Source: Chitinophaga filiformis
GTDB lineage: Bacteria > Bacteroidota > Bacteroidia > Chitinophagales > Chitinophagaceae
Direction of reading: 5' to 3'
DNA: 64,000 bases
NCBI RefSeq assembly: GCF_023100805.1
Contig: NZ_CP095855.1
Coordinates: 3,947,001-4,011,000 of the forward strand
Below are positions 25,067 to 33,695 of the stretch, piece by piece. The notes beneath the pieces were generated by a model that was not told the origin of the DNA, did not search any database, and saw only the letters and a list, made by a program, of their open reading frames with translations. Positions within the stretch are counted from its first letter, which is position 1. Each line of letters opens with the position of its first letter. Position numbers and translations under genes: made by a program.

Positions 25067-25801
25067 TTACCGGGTATGTGTTCCTCCGTAACCGATCGCA
25101 AATTTGACAAGGGCGTTAGGACCTGAGAGCTGTAGCTTTTTGGTGATATTATGCCTGTGATTATCCACGGTGCGGACACTGATGCATTTAAAGGAAGCAA
25201 TGTCCCTGCTGCTCATGCCCTTGGCTATCATGTCCAGGATTTTGGCTTCTGTCTTACTCAATCGTTCATTGATCACAGTACCCCTGCCATCAGCGTGAAT
25301 AGGGGGGATTATTGTTTCTTTAACGGGGCCGAGGGTTTCCCTGATGTGATGATATCTGCTCAGGCGGGATTGAACGCTTTTCAGTAATTCTTCACCGCTG
25401 AAAGGATATACCAGGTAGTCGTCTGCACCCAGGTTCATGCCTTTTCTGACATTGGGCGTGACATTGAGCCGGTTAAAGAGAATGAAGGGCAGATGTTTCA
25501 GACTGGGATCATCCCGGAGGGTAATCAGGAACTGATAACCGGAAGTATCGGTTACCAATACATCACACAGGATCAGATCTGGTCGTTGTTTGTTCGTCAG
25601 TTGGACGCCTTCTGCAACGGTGTTGGCCGTTATCACATCATAAATTGGCATTAACTGCTGACGGAATTTGCGCAAAATAGCTGCGTCTCCTGTTACCAAC
25701 AGGATTTTCGATGGGGGGGCCTCATGTGTACCAGAGGCTGCTGGGTAAGGTGTATTCATGGTACATGGTTTATCCCCGGGTAAAACGACATTGCTGGCCA
25801 T
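25067..25801 (-). CDS. Response regulator with atypical receiver and LuxR-type HTH
   Basis: 244 residues from ATG 25801; ATG 25759 (230 residues) is an alternative. The receiver spans about residues 32-145. The phospho-acceptor Asp80 is kept (DLILCDVLV), but the acidic pocket reads VTGD instead of VDD, the conserved Thr/Ser is Asn110, and the conserved Lys is Tyr132 (DDYLVYPF). The C-terminus is a LuxR/FixJ HTH (LSKTEAKILDMIAKGMSSRDI, then SVRTVDNHRHNITKKL, cut here in two). It probably binds DNA, possibly without phosphorylation. No sensor kinase gene is nearby. Confidence 0.88.
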   Translation of the reverse strand: MASNVVLPGDKPCTMNTPYPAASGTHEAPPSKILLVTGDAAILRKFRQQLMPIYDVITANTVAEGVQLTNKQRPDLILCDVLVTDTSGYQFLITLRDDPSLKHLPFILFNRLNVTPNVRKGMNLGADDYLVYPFSGEELLKSVQSRLSRYHHIRETLGPVKETIIPPIHADGRGTVINERLSKTEAKILDMIAKGMSSRDIASFKCISVRTVDNHRHNITKKLQLSGPNALVKFAIGYGGTHTR

Positions 25802-26015
25802 TCTCCGGGAATGCTTTATTAGGTTAATGACTCGTCTTCTAATGGTTTAAAAAATTGGCTAGCCCTTTAAGCCTTGCATGATAAGGTCGAATAGTAATAA
25901 TAACAATCTGTCGAAGGCTTTGGAAAAAAGATACGGGATTTTTTAGGTCCCTGATAAAAGCAGCGGGACGTAAGTAAAGTTAAACAAATCTTTTTACAAC
26001 TGATTGATTTAGTAT

Positions 26016-26055
26016 ATAAAAAAGGCAATACCACCCAGATATTGCCTTTTTTTAT
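26016..26055. terminator. Hairpin terminator after the UDP-sugar dehydrogenase operon
   Basis: ATAAAAAAGGCAATA pairs with TATTGCCTTTTTTTAT around a nine-base loop; the A/T runs allow use in both directions. On the minus strand it lies 22 bp past the dehydrogenase stop. The rest of the gap up to 25801 shows no gene. Confidence 0.88.
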
Positions 26056-26076
26056 TGTGTGATGACTGCAGCCCCA

Positions 26077-27357
26077 TTACAATCTTGCGTCAACAAGATC
26101 GCGGTCTATACAGGCTTTTGTATCAAAAATGACTGCATTGTTGCGGGCATGTTTTTTAAAATCAAATTCCAGGAATTCCCGGTGCGCTACTGCTATGACT
26201 ATCCCGTCATACACTTCGTCTCCGCGTAATTTCGTTGTAACGGGTATGCCATATTCCTCTTTTACTTCCTCCGGATCGGCCCACGGATCGTATACAGTAA
26301 TGTCCAGCCCGTACTGTTTCAGTTCATGATAGATATCTACCACACGGGTATTCCGTACATCGGGACAATTTTCCTTAAAGGTAATGCCCATGATCAGCGC
26401 TTTGGCGCCTTTGATCTTATGGTCTTTTTCGATCATCAGCTTAACTATCTTATTGGCCACGAAATAACCCATCTGATCGTTGACCCTTCTGCCAGACAGG
26501 ATCACCTGCGGATGGTAGCCCAGTGATTCCGCTTTATGCGCCAGGTAGTAAGGATCCACGCCTATGCAATGCCCGCCCACCAAGCCTGGTTTATAACGCA
26601 GGAAATTCCATTTGGTGGCCGCCGCTTCTATTACATCGTTGGTGTCAATACCAATACGGTCGAAGATCAGGGCCAGTTCGTTCACAAAGGAGATATTGAT
26701 ATCGCGCTGCGCATTTTCTATCGCTTTGGAAGCTTCCGCCACTTTGATGCTGGGTGCCTTATGTGTGCCTGCCGTTATGATAGACGCGTAAAGCTGGTCA
26801 ATACGCCCGGCTATTTCCGGTGTGGAGCCGCTGGTCACCTTTTTGATCCTGGTCAGTGTATTGACCTTATCGCCCGGGTTAATACGCTCAGGAGAATAGC
26901 CTACGAAGAAATCTTTGTTATAGCGCAGCCCGGACGATCTTTCCAGTACCGGCACACAATCTTCTTCTGTACAGCCGGGGTAAACGGTAGATTCATAGAT
27001 CACTATATCGCCAGGCTTGAGGATGCTGCCCAGCATAGCAGAGGCGGCCAGGAGGAAAGTGAGGTCTGGCGACTTAAACTCGTCAATGGGCGTAGGGACG
27101 GTAACGATAAATACCTGGTATTGCTGCAGTTCGCTCTTATCGGAAGAAAAGCGTAGCCCTGTAGTGCTATGGGCCTGCGTGCCTTGCTGAATGACGGCTT
27201 TCAGGTCTTCTATATTGGCTTCACGGGTTTTGTCCTGACCATTGCTGAGTTCCTTTACCCGGGTCTCGTTGATATCAAATCCCAGCACCTTGTATTGTTT
27301 GGCAAACTCAATGGCCAGCGGCAGGCCAACGTAGCCAAGACCAATAACTGCTATCAT
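26077..27357 (-). CDS. Nucleotide-sugar 6-dehydrogenase (UDP-HexNAc type, TviB/WbpA-like)
   Basis: 426 residues. IAVIGLGYVGLPLAIEFA is the NAD site, VPTPID and YESTVYPGCTEE are family motifs, and GGHCIGVDPYYLAHKAE holds the catalytic cysteine. MGITFKENCPDVRNTRV belongs to the C-terminal UDP-binding domain. It oxidises C6 of a UDP-HexNAc (or UDP-hexose) to the uronate with two NAD. The sequence style fits the UDP-GlcNAc/UDP-ManNAc group better than UDP-glucose dehydrogenase; with wecB upstream this could give ManNAcA. It is the last gene of a three-gene minus-strand operon, 10 bp after the phosphatase. Confidence 0.92.
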   Translation of the reverse strand: MIAVIGLGYVGLPLAIEFAKQYKVLGFDINETRVKELSNGQDKTREANIEDLKAVIQQGTQAHSTTGLRFSSDKSELQQYQVFIVTVPTPIDEFKSPDLTFLLAASAMLGSILKPGDIVIYESTVYPGCTEEDCVPVLERSSGLRYNKDFFVGYSPERINPGDKVNTLTRIKKVTSGSTPEIAGRIDQLYASIITAGTHKAPSIKVAEASKAIENAQRDINISFVNELALIFDRIGIDTNDVIEAAATKWNFLRYKPGLVGGHCIGVDPYYLAHKAESLGYHPQVILSGRRVNDQMGYFVANKIVKLMIEKDHKIKGAKALIMGITFKENCPDVRNTRVVDIYHELKQYGLDITVYDPWADPEEVKEEYGIPVTTKLRGDEVYDGIVIAVAHREFLEFDFKKHARNNAVIFDTKACIDRDLVDARL

Positions 27358-27367
27358 GTATAGGAAA

Positions 27368-28135
27368 TTATTTTATAGCCTGGGAGCTTTTCGTGAGCGT
27401 ATTGTTTTTAAACGGATAGGTTTCCAGCAGTTTCACCAGCTTCTTGTCTTTGGCAATGGCTCTGATTGCCTGAAGATGCTTCTCATGGTGAAGATCTGTA
27501 CCGATGAAGTCAACCAGCTGGTTGTCTATCAGCCACTCAGCTGCTTTCTGGATATGTTTGCCATAATAACCGGCAAGCGACAGGAGGTTGACCTGCAGGT
27601 AGCAGCCCCGTTGTTTAAAGGTCATGTACTCATCCGTTTGCTGGTGGTAATAGTTATAGCGTTCAGGATGGGCCAGTACAGGGCGGTAACCTTGTGCCGA
27701 TAGTTCAAACAGCCATTGATGCAGCTGGGGCGGTGCGCACATGAAAGAGATTTCTACCAGCAACAGCTCTCCGCTAAGGGTCAGCAGGCGGGAGGAATTC
27801 ATCAGCTCCTCGAAATATTCATCCATGTAGTACTCTGCCGCATGGTGATAGCTTACCGGGCAACCTTTGGCCTTCAGGGCTTCCTTCACATCATGGAAAG
27901 GAGCCGCCAGGGTTTCTGCGGAGTTCGGATAGCGGTCTATAATGATGTGTGGAGTGGTAATCACTTTCTGAATACCCAGTTCATGTAATGCTTCAATGAA
28001 CTGGACAGCCGTCTCCACATCCTGCACGCCATCGTCTACACCTGGTACCAGGTGTGAATGGATATCGGTCTCAATTCCTGCCAGGAATGGAATATTTGCA
28101 GTAGCGTTATCAGCTTTTTTACGGAAAAAGAACAT
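27368..28135 (-). CDS. CpsB/CapC-type PHP-domain tyrosine phosphatase
   Basis: 255 residues. The PHP metal motifs are visible: ETDIHSHLVPGVDDG, TTPHI, ETDIHS-type His/Asp pairs, VLAHPERY and FIGTDLHHEKH. Known relatives dephosphorylate tyrosine-rich BY-kinases (Wzc/CpsD) and so set polymer chain length and export. No BY-kinase lies in the window. Pairing with a UDP-sugar dehydrogenase is consistent with polysaccharide control, since BY-kinases also phosphorylate such dehydrogenases in other bacteria (Ugd). Confidence 0.92.
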   Translation of the reverse strand: MFFFRKKADNATANIPFLAGIETDIHSHLVPGVDDGVQDVETAVQFIEALHELGIQKVITTPHIIIDRYPNSAETLAAPFHDVKEALKAKGCPVSYHHAAEYYMDEYFEELMNSSRLLTLSGELLLVEISFMCAPPQLHQWLFELSAQGYRPVLAHPERYNYYHQQTDEYMTFKQRGCYLQVNLLSLAGYYGKHIQKAAEWLIDNQLVDFIGTDLHHEKHLQAIRAIAKDKKLVKLLETYPFKNNTLTKSSQAIK

Positions 28136-28159
28136 AATCAGTGGATCTGGTCTGTGAAG

Positions 28160-28639
28160 TTACACTTCAAAGTTGAGGGATGCTACTATCTCTTCCAGGA
28201 AAACCCGGTCAGTTTCATCAAAATGGTCAAGGTGCTCGCTGTCCACATCCAGCACGCCAATTACCTGGCCATTACGGATGATGGGAACAACGATCTCTGA
28301 TCTTGACAGGCTGCTGCAGGCAATGTGCCCCGGAAAAGCTTCTACATCAGGCACAACCAGGGTACGGGCTTCTGCCCAGCTGGTGCCGCATACACCACGT
28401 CCTTTTTTAATACGTGTGCAGGCTACCGGGCCCTGGAAGGGGCCTAATACCAGCTCATCGCCTTTTACGAGGTAAAATCCTACCCAGAACCAGCCAAACT
28501 GCTCTTTCAACGCAGCTACCGTATTGGCCAGGTTGGCCACCAGGTCAGGTTCACCGCTTACCAATGCATCTATCTGCGGAATGATAGACTTGTATTCTGC
28601 TGTTTTGTCTCCTTTTATTATACTCAGATCTTCTGCCAT
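28160..28639 (-). CDS. GAF-domain free-methionine-(R)-sulfoxide reductase
   Basis: 159 residues, a single GAF domain. FGWFWVGFYLV, GPVACTRIKKGRGVCGTSW and HIACSSLSRSEIVVPI contain the three cysteines of the fRMsr active site, and VIGVLDVDSEHLDHFD ends the family. It reduces free Met-R-sulfoxide with thioredoxin. It heads an operon with the PHP phosphatase (24-bp gap) and dehydrogenase, an unusual partnership. A TATATTTG promoter lies only five bases before its start codon. Confidence 0.92.
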   Translation of the reverse strand: MAEDLSIIKGDKTAEYKSIIPQIDALVSGEPDLVANLANTVAALKEQFGWFWVGFYLVKGDELVLGPFQGPVACTRIKKGRGVCGTSWAEARTLVVPDVEAFPGHIACSSLSRSEIVVPIIRNGQVIGVLDVDSEHLDHFDETDRVFLEEIVASLNFEV

Positions 28640-28644
28640 AGATG

Positions 28645-28652
28645 CAAATATA
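28645..28652 (-). promoter_or_regulatory. TATATTTG promoter element abutting the fRMsr start
   Basis: Exact TAnnTTTG on the minus strand, with a TTG 22 bp upstream. Only five bases separate it from the ATG, so the predicted transcription start falls at or near the start codon, suggesting a leaderless mRNA. Confidence 0.6.
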
Positions 28653-28692
28653 GTGAAACTTGAAAGGAGCTATGCAAGGGGGCTGCAGCAGT

Positions 28693-28731
28693 AAGATAAA
28701 ATGAACAAACGCAAAAGATAAAATGAACAAA
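28693..28731. repeat. Two perfect 17-bp direct repeats in the divergent fRMsr/idi gap
   Basis: AAGATAAAATGAACAAA occurs at 28693-28709 and 28715-28731, a 22-bp period (two helical turns). The rest of the roughly 310-bp gap holds no gene. The spacing suits a dimeric regulator binding on one face of DNA. Confidence 0.75.
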
Positions 28732-28933
28732 TAAATGCGTAATTTGAAGTTATAAGTTTTAACCCGCCGCTGCCTTCAGCAATATCCCTATTGAAAATCC
28801 AGCAACCAGAATTTAAGAGTCACCTTAAAAGACACCTGTTATGATGAGCATCCACTCCCCACCGGGCGACGCTATGTTGCTGCTCTAAGTGTACTTATGC
28901 CAACCGGAATTCGTTTACATAAATTATGAACCA

Positions 28934-28941
28934 TATATTTG
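28934..28941 (+). promoter_or_regulatory. TATATTTG promoter element before idi
   Basis: Exact TAnnTTTG, seven bases before the ATG at 28949. As with the divergent gene, the predicted transcript would have almost no leader. No clear -33 TTG is visible. Confidence 0.55.
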
Positions 28942-28948
28942 TCATTGT

Positions 28949-29464
28949 ATGAAAGCACAGGTTATATTGGTGAATGAGCTGGATCAGGAAACAGGATTGA
29001 TGGAGAAAATGGAGGCACACGAGAAAGGATTGCTTCACAGAGCTTTTTCCGTGTTTATTTTGAATGATCAGGGTGACATGCTGTTACAACAGCGGGCGCT
29101 CGATAAGTATCATTCCGGCGGTTTATGGACAAATGCCTGCTGTAGTCATCCGTTGCCCGGCGAAACCGTGGAAGCCGCAGCCCATCGGCGTCTTTCAGAA
29201 GAAATGGGATTTGACTGTCCCTTACGGGAACTATTCCAATTTACTTATCGCACAGAATTTGACAATGGTCTTATTGAACATGAATACGACCATGTATGGG
29301 CAGGCACTTACAACGGTGCTATTAACCCAGCCCCCGAAGAGGTGCATGCATATCAATATTTATCCGTAAACGAAATTATCAGGTTAATGGCAGAGGTGCC
29401 GGAGCAATTCACCAGCTGGTTCAGGCTGGCTTTTCCGAGAGTTATTGATCAATTAAGGGTCTGA
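28949..29464 (+). CDS. idi: Isopentenyl-diphosphate delta-isomerase, type I
   Basis: 171 residues from ATG 28949; the frame extends to 28889 but the added residues (MYLCQPEFVY) do not belong to the family. It has the Nudix-like fold with WTNACCSHP (catalytic cysteine at residue 65, metal-binding histidines) and AAAHRRLSEEMGF with the second catalytic/metal glutamates. It interconverts IPP and DMAPP. The terpene synthase follows after 32 bp on the same strand, so it probably boosts prenyl supply for that enzyme. Length is normal (E. coli Idi is 182). Confidence 0.93.
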   Translation: MKAQVILVNELDQETGLMEKMEAHEKGLLHRAFSVFILNDQGDMLLQQRALDKYHSGGLWTNACCSHPLPGETVEAAAHRRLSEEMGFDCPLRELFQFTYRTEFDNGLIEHEYDHVWAGTYNGAINPAPEEVHAYQYLSVNEIIRLMAEVPEQFTSWFRLAFPRVIDQLRV

Positions 29465-29496
29465 TGGCCCTATTCACCTCTTAACCATTTTTTACT

Positions 29497-30462
29497 ATGC
29501 CAACGATCACCTTGCCACGGATAGCCTATCCGTTCCCCTCTTCTATTAACCAATTTGTAACAGCAGCTCACGAACAGAACCGCCAATGGGTACAATCCTT
29601 CGGATTCATTACAAGCCCCGAAGCCCTCGGCCGGTTCGACAGATCACGCTTCGCCTGGCTTGCCGCCCGCGCCTTTCCAAATGCCAACTTTCATGAACTG
29701 TGCATCATTGCCAACTTCAATACCTGGTTGTTCATGCTGGACGACCAGTGCGACGAAGCACAACTGGGCAGGAAAGCGATTTCCCTGGAACAGGTTACAG
29801 ACGGCTTCATGAACATTCTGAAACATAACACACCTATTGACACAATTCTGGGCAGGAGTTTTACCGACATATGGGATCGTATGCAGGCCATTGGAGACAC
29901 TGCATGGCAGGCAAGATTTATCCGCAGTATGGAGGAGTACTTTACATCCTGCCATTGGGAAGCAGGCAACAGGGCCGCTGGTGTTACGCCTACCGTTGCA
30001 GAATACGTCACCATGCGCCCTTACACCGGAGCATTGTTCGCTGATGTGGAGGCCATAGAGATCATCGAAAAAGTATATCTGCCAGCCCACATCCTGCAGC
30101 ATTTTATCGTACAACGTCTTGTACTGGCCTGCAACAACATTGTGTGCTGGGCCAACGACATCTTCTCCTGCGCGAAGGAAGCCCGGCAGGGAGATGTACA
30201 CAACCTTGTTTTAGTACTCAGGCACGAACGTAATATCACTTTACAGGAAGCCGTAGATGAAACTGTGCGCATGCACAATGAAGAAGTAAAACTGTTTACT
30301 GCCCTCGAAAAATTGCTGCCTTCCTTTGGCGCTGAAATGGATAAGGAACTGGAAAGATTCCTGTCTGTACTGCGTTCCTGGATTACAGCCAATTATGACT
30401 GGAGCTTCCATGATACCGGCAGGTACCAGGTGAGAGAGGTCGAAGTGCTGGCAGAGAAATAG
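29497..30462 (+). CDS. Type I terpene synthase (terpene cyclase)
   Basis: 321 residues, all-alpha class I fold. The aspartate-rich motif LDDQCDE is at residues 81-87 (D82, D83, D86), the NSE triad N220-D221-x2-S224-x3-E228 is in [11 protein letters not shown], the pyrophosphate-sensor Arg174 lies exactly 46 residues before N220, and the terminal RY pair is R309-Y310. All ionisation residues are intact, so an active sesqui- or diterpene cyclase is expected. The product cannot be read from sequence. Chitinophaga pinensis is known to have bacterial terpene synthases of this type (dolabellane, cadinene and germacrene producers). No P450 or other tailoring gene is adjacent. Confidence 0.95.
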   Translation: MPTITLPRIAYPFPSSINQFVTAAHEQNRQWVQSFGFITSPEALGRFDRSRFAWLAARAFPNANFHELCIIANFNTWLFMLDDQCDEAQLGRKAISLEQVTDGFMNILKHNTPIDTILGRSFTDIWDRMQAIGDTAWQARFIRSMEEYFTSCHWEAGNRAAGVTPTVAEYVTMRPYTGALFADVEAIEIIEKVYLPAHILQHFIVQRLVLACNNIVCWANDIFSCAKEARQGDVHNLVLVLRHERNITLQEAVDETVRMHNEEVKLFTALEKLLPSFGAEMDKELERFLSVLRSWITANYDWSFHDTGRYQVREVEVLAEK

Positions 30463-30492
30463 ATTGCTATCACATTCCCGTTTCAACATGTG

Positions 30493-30532
30493 GCCCTGGG
30501 TTTTCACCCGGGGCTGCAAATACGGGATTCCC
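30493..30532 (+). repeat. Partial palindromic repeat element, copy C
   Basis: CCCTGGGTTTTCACCCGGGG is followed by CTGCAAATACGGG, matching the first hairpin and linker of the elements at 24.6 and 24.8 kb; the second hairpin is lost. It lies in the 238-bp gap between the convergent terpene synthase and DUF2157 genes, which otherwise holds nothing recognised. Confidence 0.6.
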
Positions 30533-30700
30533 ATAATAATACCTGGTATATACTATGATAGCATCGGGCTATTTGCAGCATTGAGATCATAAAGTGGTTT
30601 CCAAACATCTTGTTACCCTGCACCAGGTGACATGGGACCTGTAATTGTAACCGGGCCGCATGGCTATAGATAGCGCATGTTGTGCCTCCCGGGTCGTCTT

Positions 30701-31738
30701 TCAGCCCTGGCTCCTCGCTTTTCTCATTCTCTTTTCCAGCAGTTTACCGATCCACCAGAAAGACAAGGCCAGGATAGTGAAGAAGACGCCTTTATGCGTG
30801 CGGTCCCAGAGGTATTCAAAATACCGTGTATACAGGTCCAGCAGCAGAAATAAGACCGCCATATCCCTGATCATGGCATCATGTTTTTTTATACCCCAGA
30901 TCAGCACCAGCACGCACAATACGGTGAATGCCGCCACCCACCAGAGTAACTGTACCTGCCTTACCTGCTGCCATTGCTCCCAGGACGCAGCGTTGCCGAA
31001 AATAGAGATCATCCAGCCGGAAAGCAGTAATAGGAGCCAGCTTCCCGTCCAGGTAATATCTCTTACCTGCTTGTATAAACGATTGTTGCGGAACAATTGG
31101 TGAAGGCCGGTCATGAGCAATGCCAGCAATATGGTCCGGCAGGGAAGGTTCATGCCCAGGAAATAGTCGCCCGCCGACAAATAATAGGTCAGTTTTACAT
31201 AAGCAGGTATCAGGCATATCAGCGTGGCCGTCCAGAGCAGGCGGGAGGACAACAGGATGCCCAGCACGCCGTAGGTAGCGGTAGCCAGCAGCCAGAATAC
31301 GCCATAGTTGCCGTTCAGATATAGTAATGTTTTTCCCAGGTATACGACGCTGACGCCGACACTGAGCACCGGCAATAACCAGAATAGCTCCCTGTTCAGG
31401 GAATATTCCGGATGCTTATGCTGGCGGCGGTAGCCATGAAAGCAAAGGAATATGGTCAATGCTGCGAAAAGGGTGGAGATAATACCATCGGTAAGGGAAA
31501 ACTTCAGGCGCAGGACCTCTATCCACTTTTCGTCCAGCACCAGGGACCCGAAGGCCATCAGGGCGCAGGAAATGGCTGCAATGAAGATATATAGGGTCAC
31601 CACCTGCCAGTCGCCCTCCCTGATCCGCCAGGTCTCTTTCAGCCTGCCAGCCTGCTCGGGCGTGATCAGCGATTCGGATTCCCATTGACGGATAGCCTTC
31701 TGCAAAAGGTGCGCTTCCTTTTTGTCTACTTCTAACAT
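30701..31738 (-). CDS. DUF2157-family membrane protein
   Basis: 345 residues from ATG 31738; the frame runs to 31789 but the added residues look like promoter sequence. A cytosolic N-terminal helix pair (LQKAIRQWESESLITPEQAGRL) is the DUF2157 signature, followed by about ten hydrophobic helices and a basic C-terminus. The family has no established function. It is monocistronic and faces the divergent symporter gene across a 170-bp gap. Confidence 0.82.
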   Translation of the reverse strand: MLEVDKKEAHLLQKAIRQWESESLITPEQAGRLKETWRIREGDWQVVTLYIFIAAISCALMAFGSLVLDEKWIEVLRLKFSLTDGIISTLFAALTIFLCFHGYRRQHKHPEYSLNRELFWLLPVLSVGVSVVYLGKTLLYLNGNYGVFWLLATATYGVLGILLSSRLLWTATLICLIPAYVKLTYYLSAGDYFLGMNLPCRTILLALLMTGLHQLFRNNRLYKQVRDITWTGSWLLLLLSGWMISIFGNAASWEQWQQVRQVQLLWWVAAFTVLCVLVLIWGIKKHDAMIRDMAVLFLLLDLYTRYFEYLWDRTHKGVFFTILALSFWWIGKLLEKRMRKARSQG

Positions 31739-31753
31739 ACGGGTAAATATATA

Positions 31754-31761
31754 CAAAAATA
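31754..31761 (-). promoter_or_regulatory. TATTTTTG promoter element before the DUF2157 gene
   Basis: TAnnTTTG match on the minus strand, 15 bases before the ATG at 31738. No obvious -33 TTG is visible. Confidence 0.45.
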
Positions 31762-31904
31762 GTCCACCGGTTCGGGGGCATAATATCATTTATACAGGCA
31801 GACTATTGAAATAATGCTTATTTGAGTATCTTGCCCCGTTTTAAATACTATCTAACTTAATGCCACGGTCTGCAGGGAATTATCTGCGCCTTTAATTTCC
31901 AGAT

Positions 31905-33596
31905 ATGAATCAATTGACTGATACACATCACTTAAAGTACTGGGATTACCTGGTATTCCTGATCTATTTTGTTATTGTGGCCGGCTATGGTTACTATATC
32001 TACCAGCGTAAGCGGTCAAAAACAGCCAGTACGAAAGACTTTTTCCTGGCAGAGGGCTCTCTTACCTGGTGGGCGATAGGCGCCTCCCTGATCGCATCCA
32101 ATATTTCGGCAGAACACTTTATAGGACAGTCGGGCTCGGGGTTTGCCCTCGGACTGGCCATTTCCACCTATGAATGGATGGCTGCCGCCACGCTTATCAT
32201 TGTGGCGGTATTTTTTATTCCGGTGTATCTGAAGAATAAGATCTATACCATGCCACAGTTCCTGTTGGAGCGTTATAACTCCACTGTGAGTACAATTATG
32301 GCCATTTTCTGGCTGCTGGTATATGTATTTGTGAACCTCACATCCATCATTTACCTGGGAGCACTGGCCATTACAGCTATTTCTGGCATACCATTCCTCT
32401 GGTGCATAGTCGGCCTGTCTGTTTTTGCCGTGATAGTAACCCTGGGAGGCATGAAGGTGATCGGGTATACGGATGTGATACAGGTATTTGTGCTGATCGT
32501 CGGCGGACTGGCCACTACTTATCTGGCTTTACGCATGGTATCCACTCATTTCGGATATGGTGAGGACATCCTGAAAGGATTGTCGCTGGTGCGTGAAAAG
32601 GCAGATTCACATTTCCATATGATCTTCTCAAAAGAACATAATTATTATAAAGACCTGCCCGGGCTGTCTGTGCTGATAGGAGGGATGTGGATCAATAACC
32701 TGAACTACTGGGGATGTAACCAGTATATCATCCAGCGGGCTTTGGGTGCTGATCTCAAAACAGCCCGCAGCGGTATCCTGTTTGCAGCGTTCCTGAAACT
32801 GCTGGTACCTGTGATAGCCGTATTGCCGGGTATTACGGCTTATGTACTGTTCCAGGAGGGTGTGTTTAACCAGGAGCTCCGCGATGCAGCAGGAGTGATA
32901 AAACCGGATCAGGCTTATCCGACCTTAATGAACCTGTTGCCGGAAGGCCTGAAAGGATTGGCCTTTGCAGCCTTGACAGCAGCGATCGTAGCCTCGCTGG
33001 CAGGCAAGGCAAACAGTATCTCTACTATTTTCTCACTGGATATCTATCACCGTTATTTCAATAAAGAAGCCACTGAAAAGCAACTGGTGAGAGTGGGCCG
33101 TATCACGGTGATCGTGGCCATGGTGATAGCCAGCCTGGTGGCTCCGGCCCTGACAACGCTGGACCAGGCCTACCAGTTCATACAGGACTATGTAGGCTTT
33201 ATTTCTCCCGGCGTACTTGCCATCTTCTTACTGGGCTTCTTCTGGAAACGGGCCACCTCAAAAGCTGCGCTGACGGCAGCAGTGCTGACAATACCATTGT
33301 CGACCGTACTGAAATTCCTGCCTTTATGGGTAGATCTGTCCCCCCTGTACAACCTGGGACTGGCAGTGCCGAATGAAAAAGGCGTCTATGAAATCCCGTT
33401 CCTCGACCGTATGACCATAGTGTTTGTGGTGCTGGTGGCATTGATGGTTATCATCACACTGACAGACAGCAATAGCAAATTGCAGAAACGTGTGATAGAG
33501 ATTGACAGGTCATTGTTCAAGAGCTCTCCTGCCTTTATTGCCGGAAGTGTGATCATCATGGGAGTACTGGCAGCTTTGTATACTGTATTCTGGTAG
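31905..33596 (+). CDS. Sodium:solute symporter (SSS family, SGLT/SMIT-like)
   Basis: 563 residues, about 14 transmembrane segments. The N-terminal helix and SKTASTKDFFLAEGSLTWW (residues about 38-56), then SLIASNISAEHFIGQSGSGFA, mark the vSGLT/SGLT branch. LNYWGCNQYIIQRALGADL carries the R-x-L-G consensus after the WGCNQ helix, typical of sugar and inositol carriers. It couples Na+ to uptake of a sugar or polyol. The inositol oxygenase two genes downstream makes myo-inositol a reasonable substrate guess. It ends at a strong terminator. Confidence 0.92.
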   Translation: MNQLTDTHHLKYWDYLVFLIYFVIVAGYGYYIYQRKRSKTASTKDFFLAEGSLTWWAIGASLIASNISAEHFIGQSGSGFALGLAISTYEWMAAATLIIVAVFFIPVYLKNKIYTMPQFLLERYNSTVSTIMAIFWLLVYVFVNLTSIIYLGALAITAISGIPFLWCIVGLSVFAVIVTLGGMKVIGYTDVIQVFVLIVGGLATTYLALRMVSTHFGYGEDILKGLSLVREKADSHFHMIFSKEHNYYKDLPGLSVLIGGMWINNLNYWGCNQYIIQRALGADLKTARSGILFAAFLKLLVPVIAVLPGITAYVLFQEGVFNQELRDAAGVIKPDQAYPTLMNLLPEGLKGLAFAALTAAIVASLAGKANSISTIFSLDIYHRYFNKEATEKQLVRVGRITVIVAMVIASLVAPALTTLDQAYQFIQDYVGFISPGVLAIFLLGFFWKRATSKAALTAAVLTIPLSTVLKFLPLWVDLSPLYNLGLAVPNEKGVYEIPFLDRMTIVFVVLVALMVIITLTDSNSKLQKRVIEIDRSLFKSSPAFIAGSVIIMGVLAALYTVFW

Positions 33597-33616
33597 TCGT
33601 TAAACAGATCGTAGTT

Positions 33617-33662
33617 TATAAAAAAGGCGTTTTGGTACACTTACCAGAACGCCTTTTTTATA
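33617..33662. terminator. Bidirectional terminator between symporter and subtilase-like genes
   Basis: Arms of 20 bp, TATAAAAAAGGCG- and -CGCCTTTTTTATA, pair with one mismatch around a short loop ACACTT. The A and T runs allow use from both convergent genes. Confidence 0.92.
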
Positions 33663-33695
33663 AGGAGATTGGTCTTAATTAACAACTACAGTTTT

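Noticed and set aside
28841-28888. Tiny open frame before idi (MMSIHSPPGDAMLLL)
   Set aside because: Fifteen codons, no ribosome site and no similarity; probably chance.
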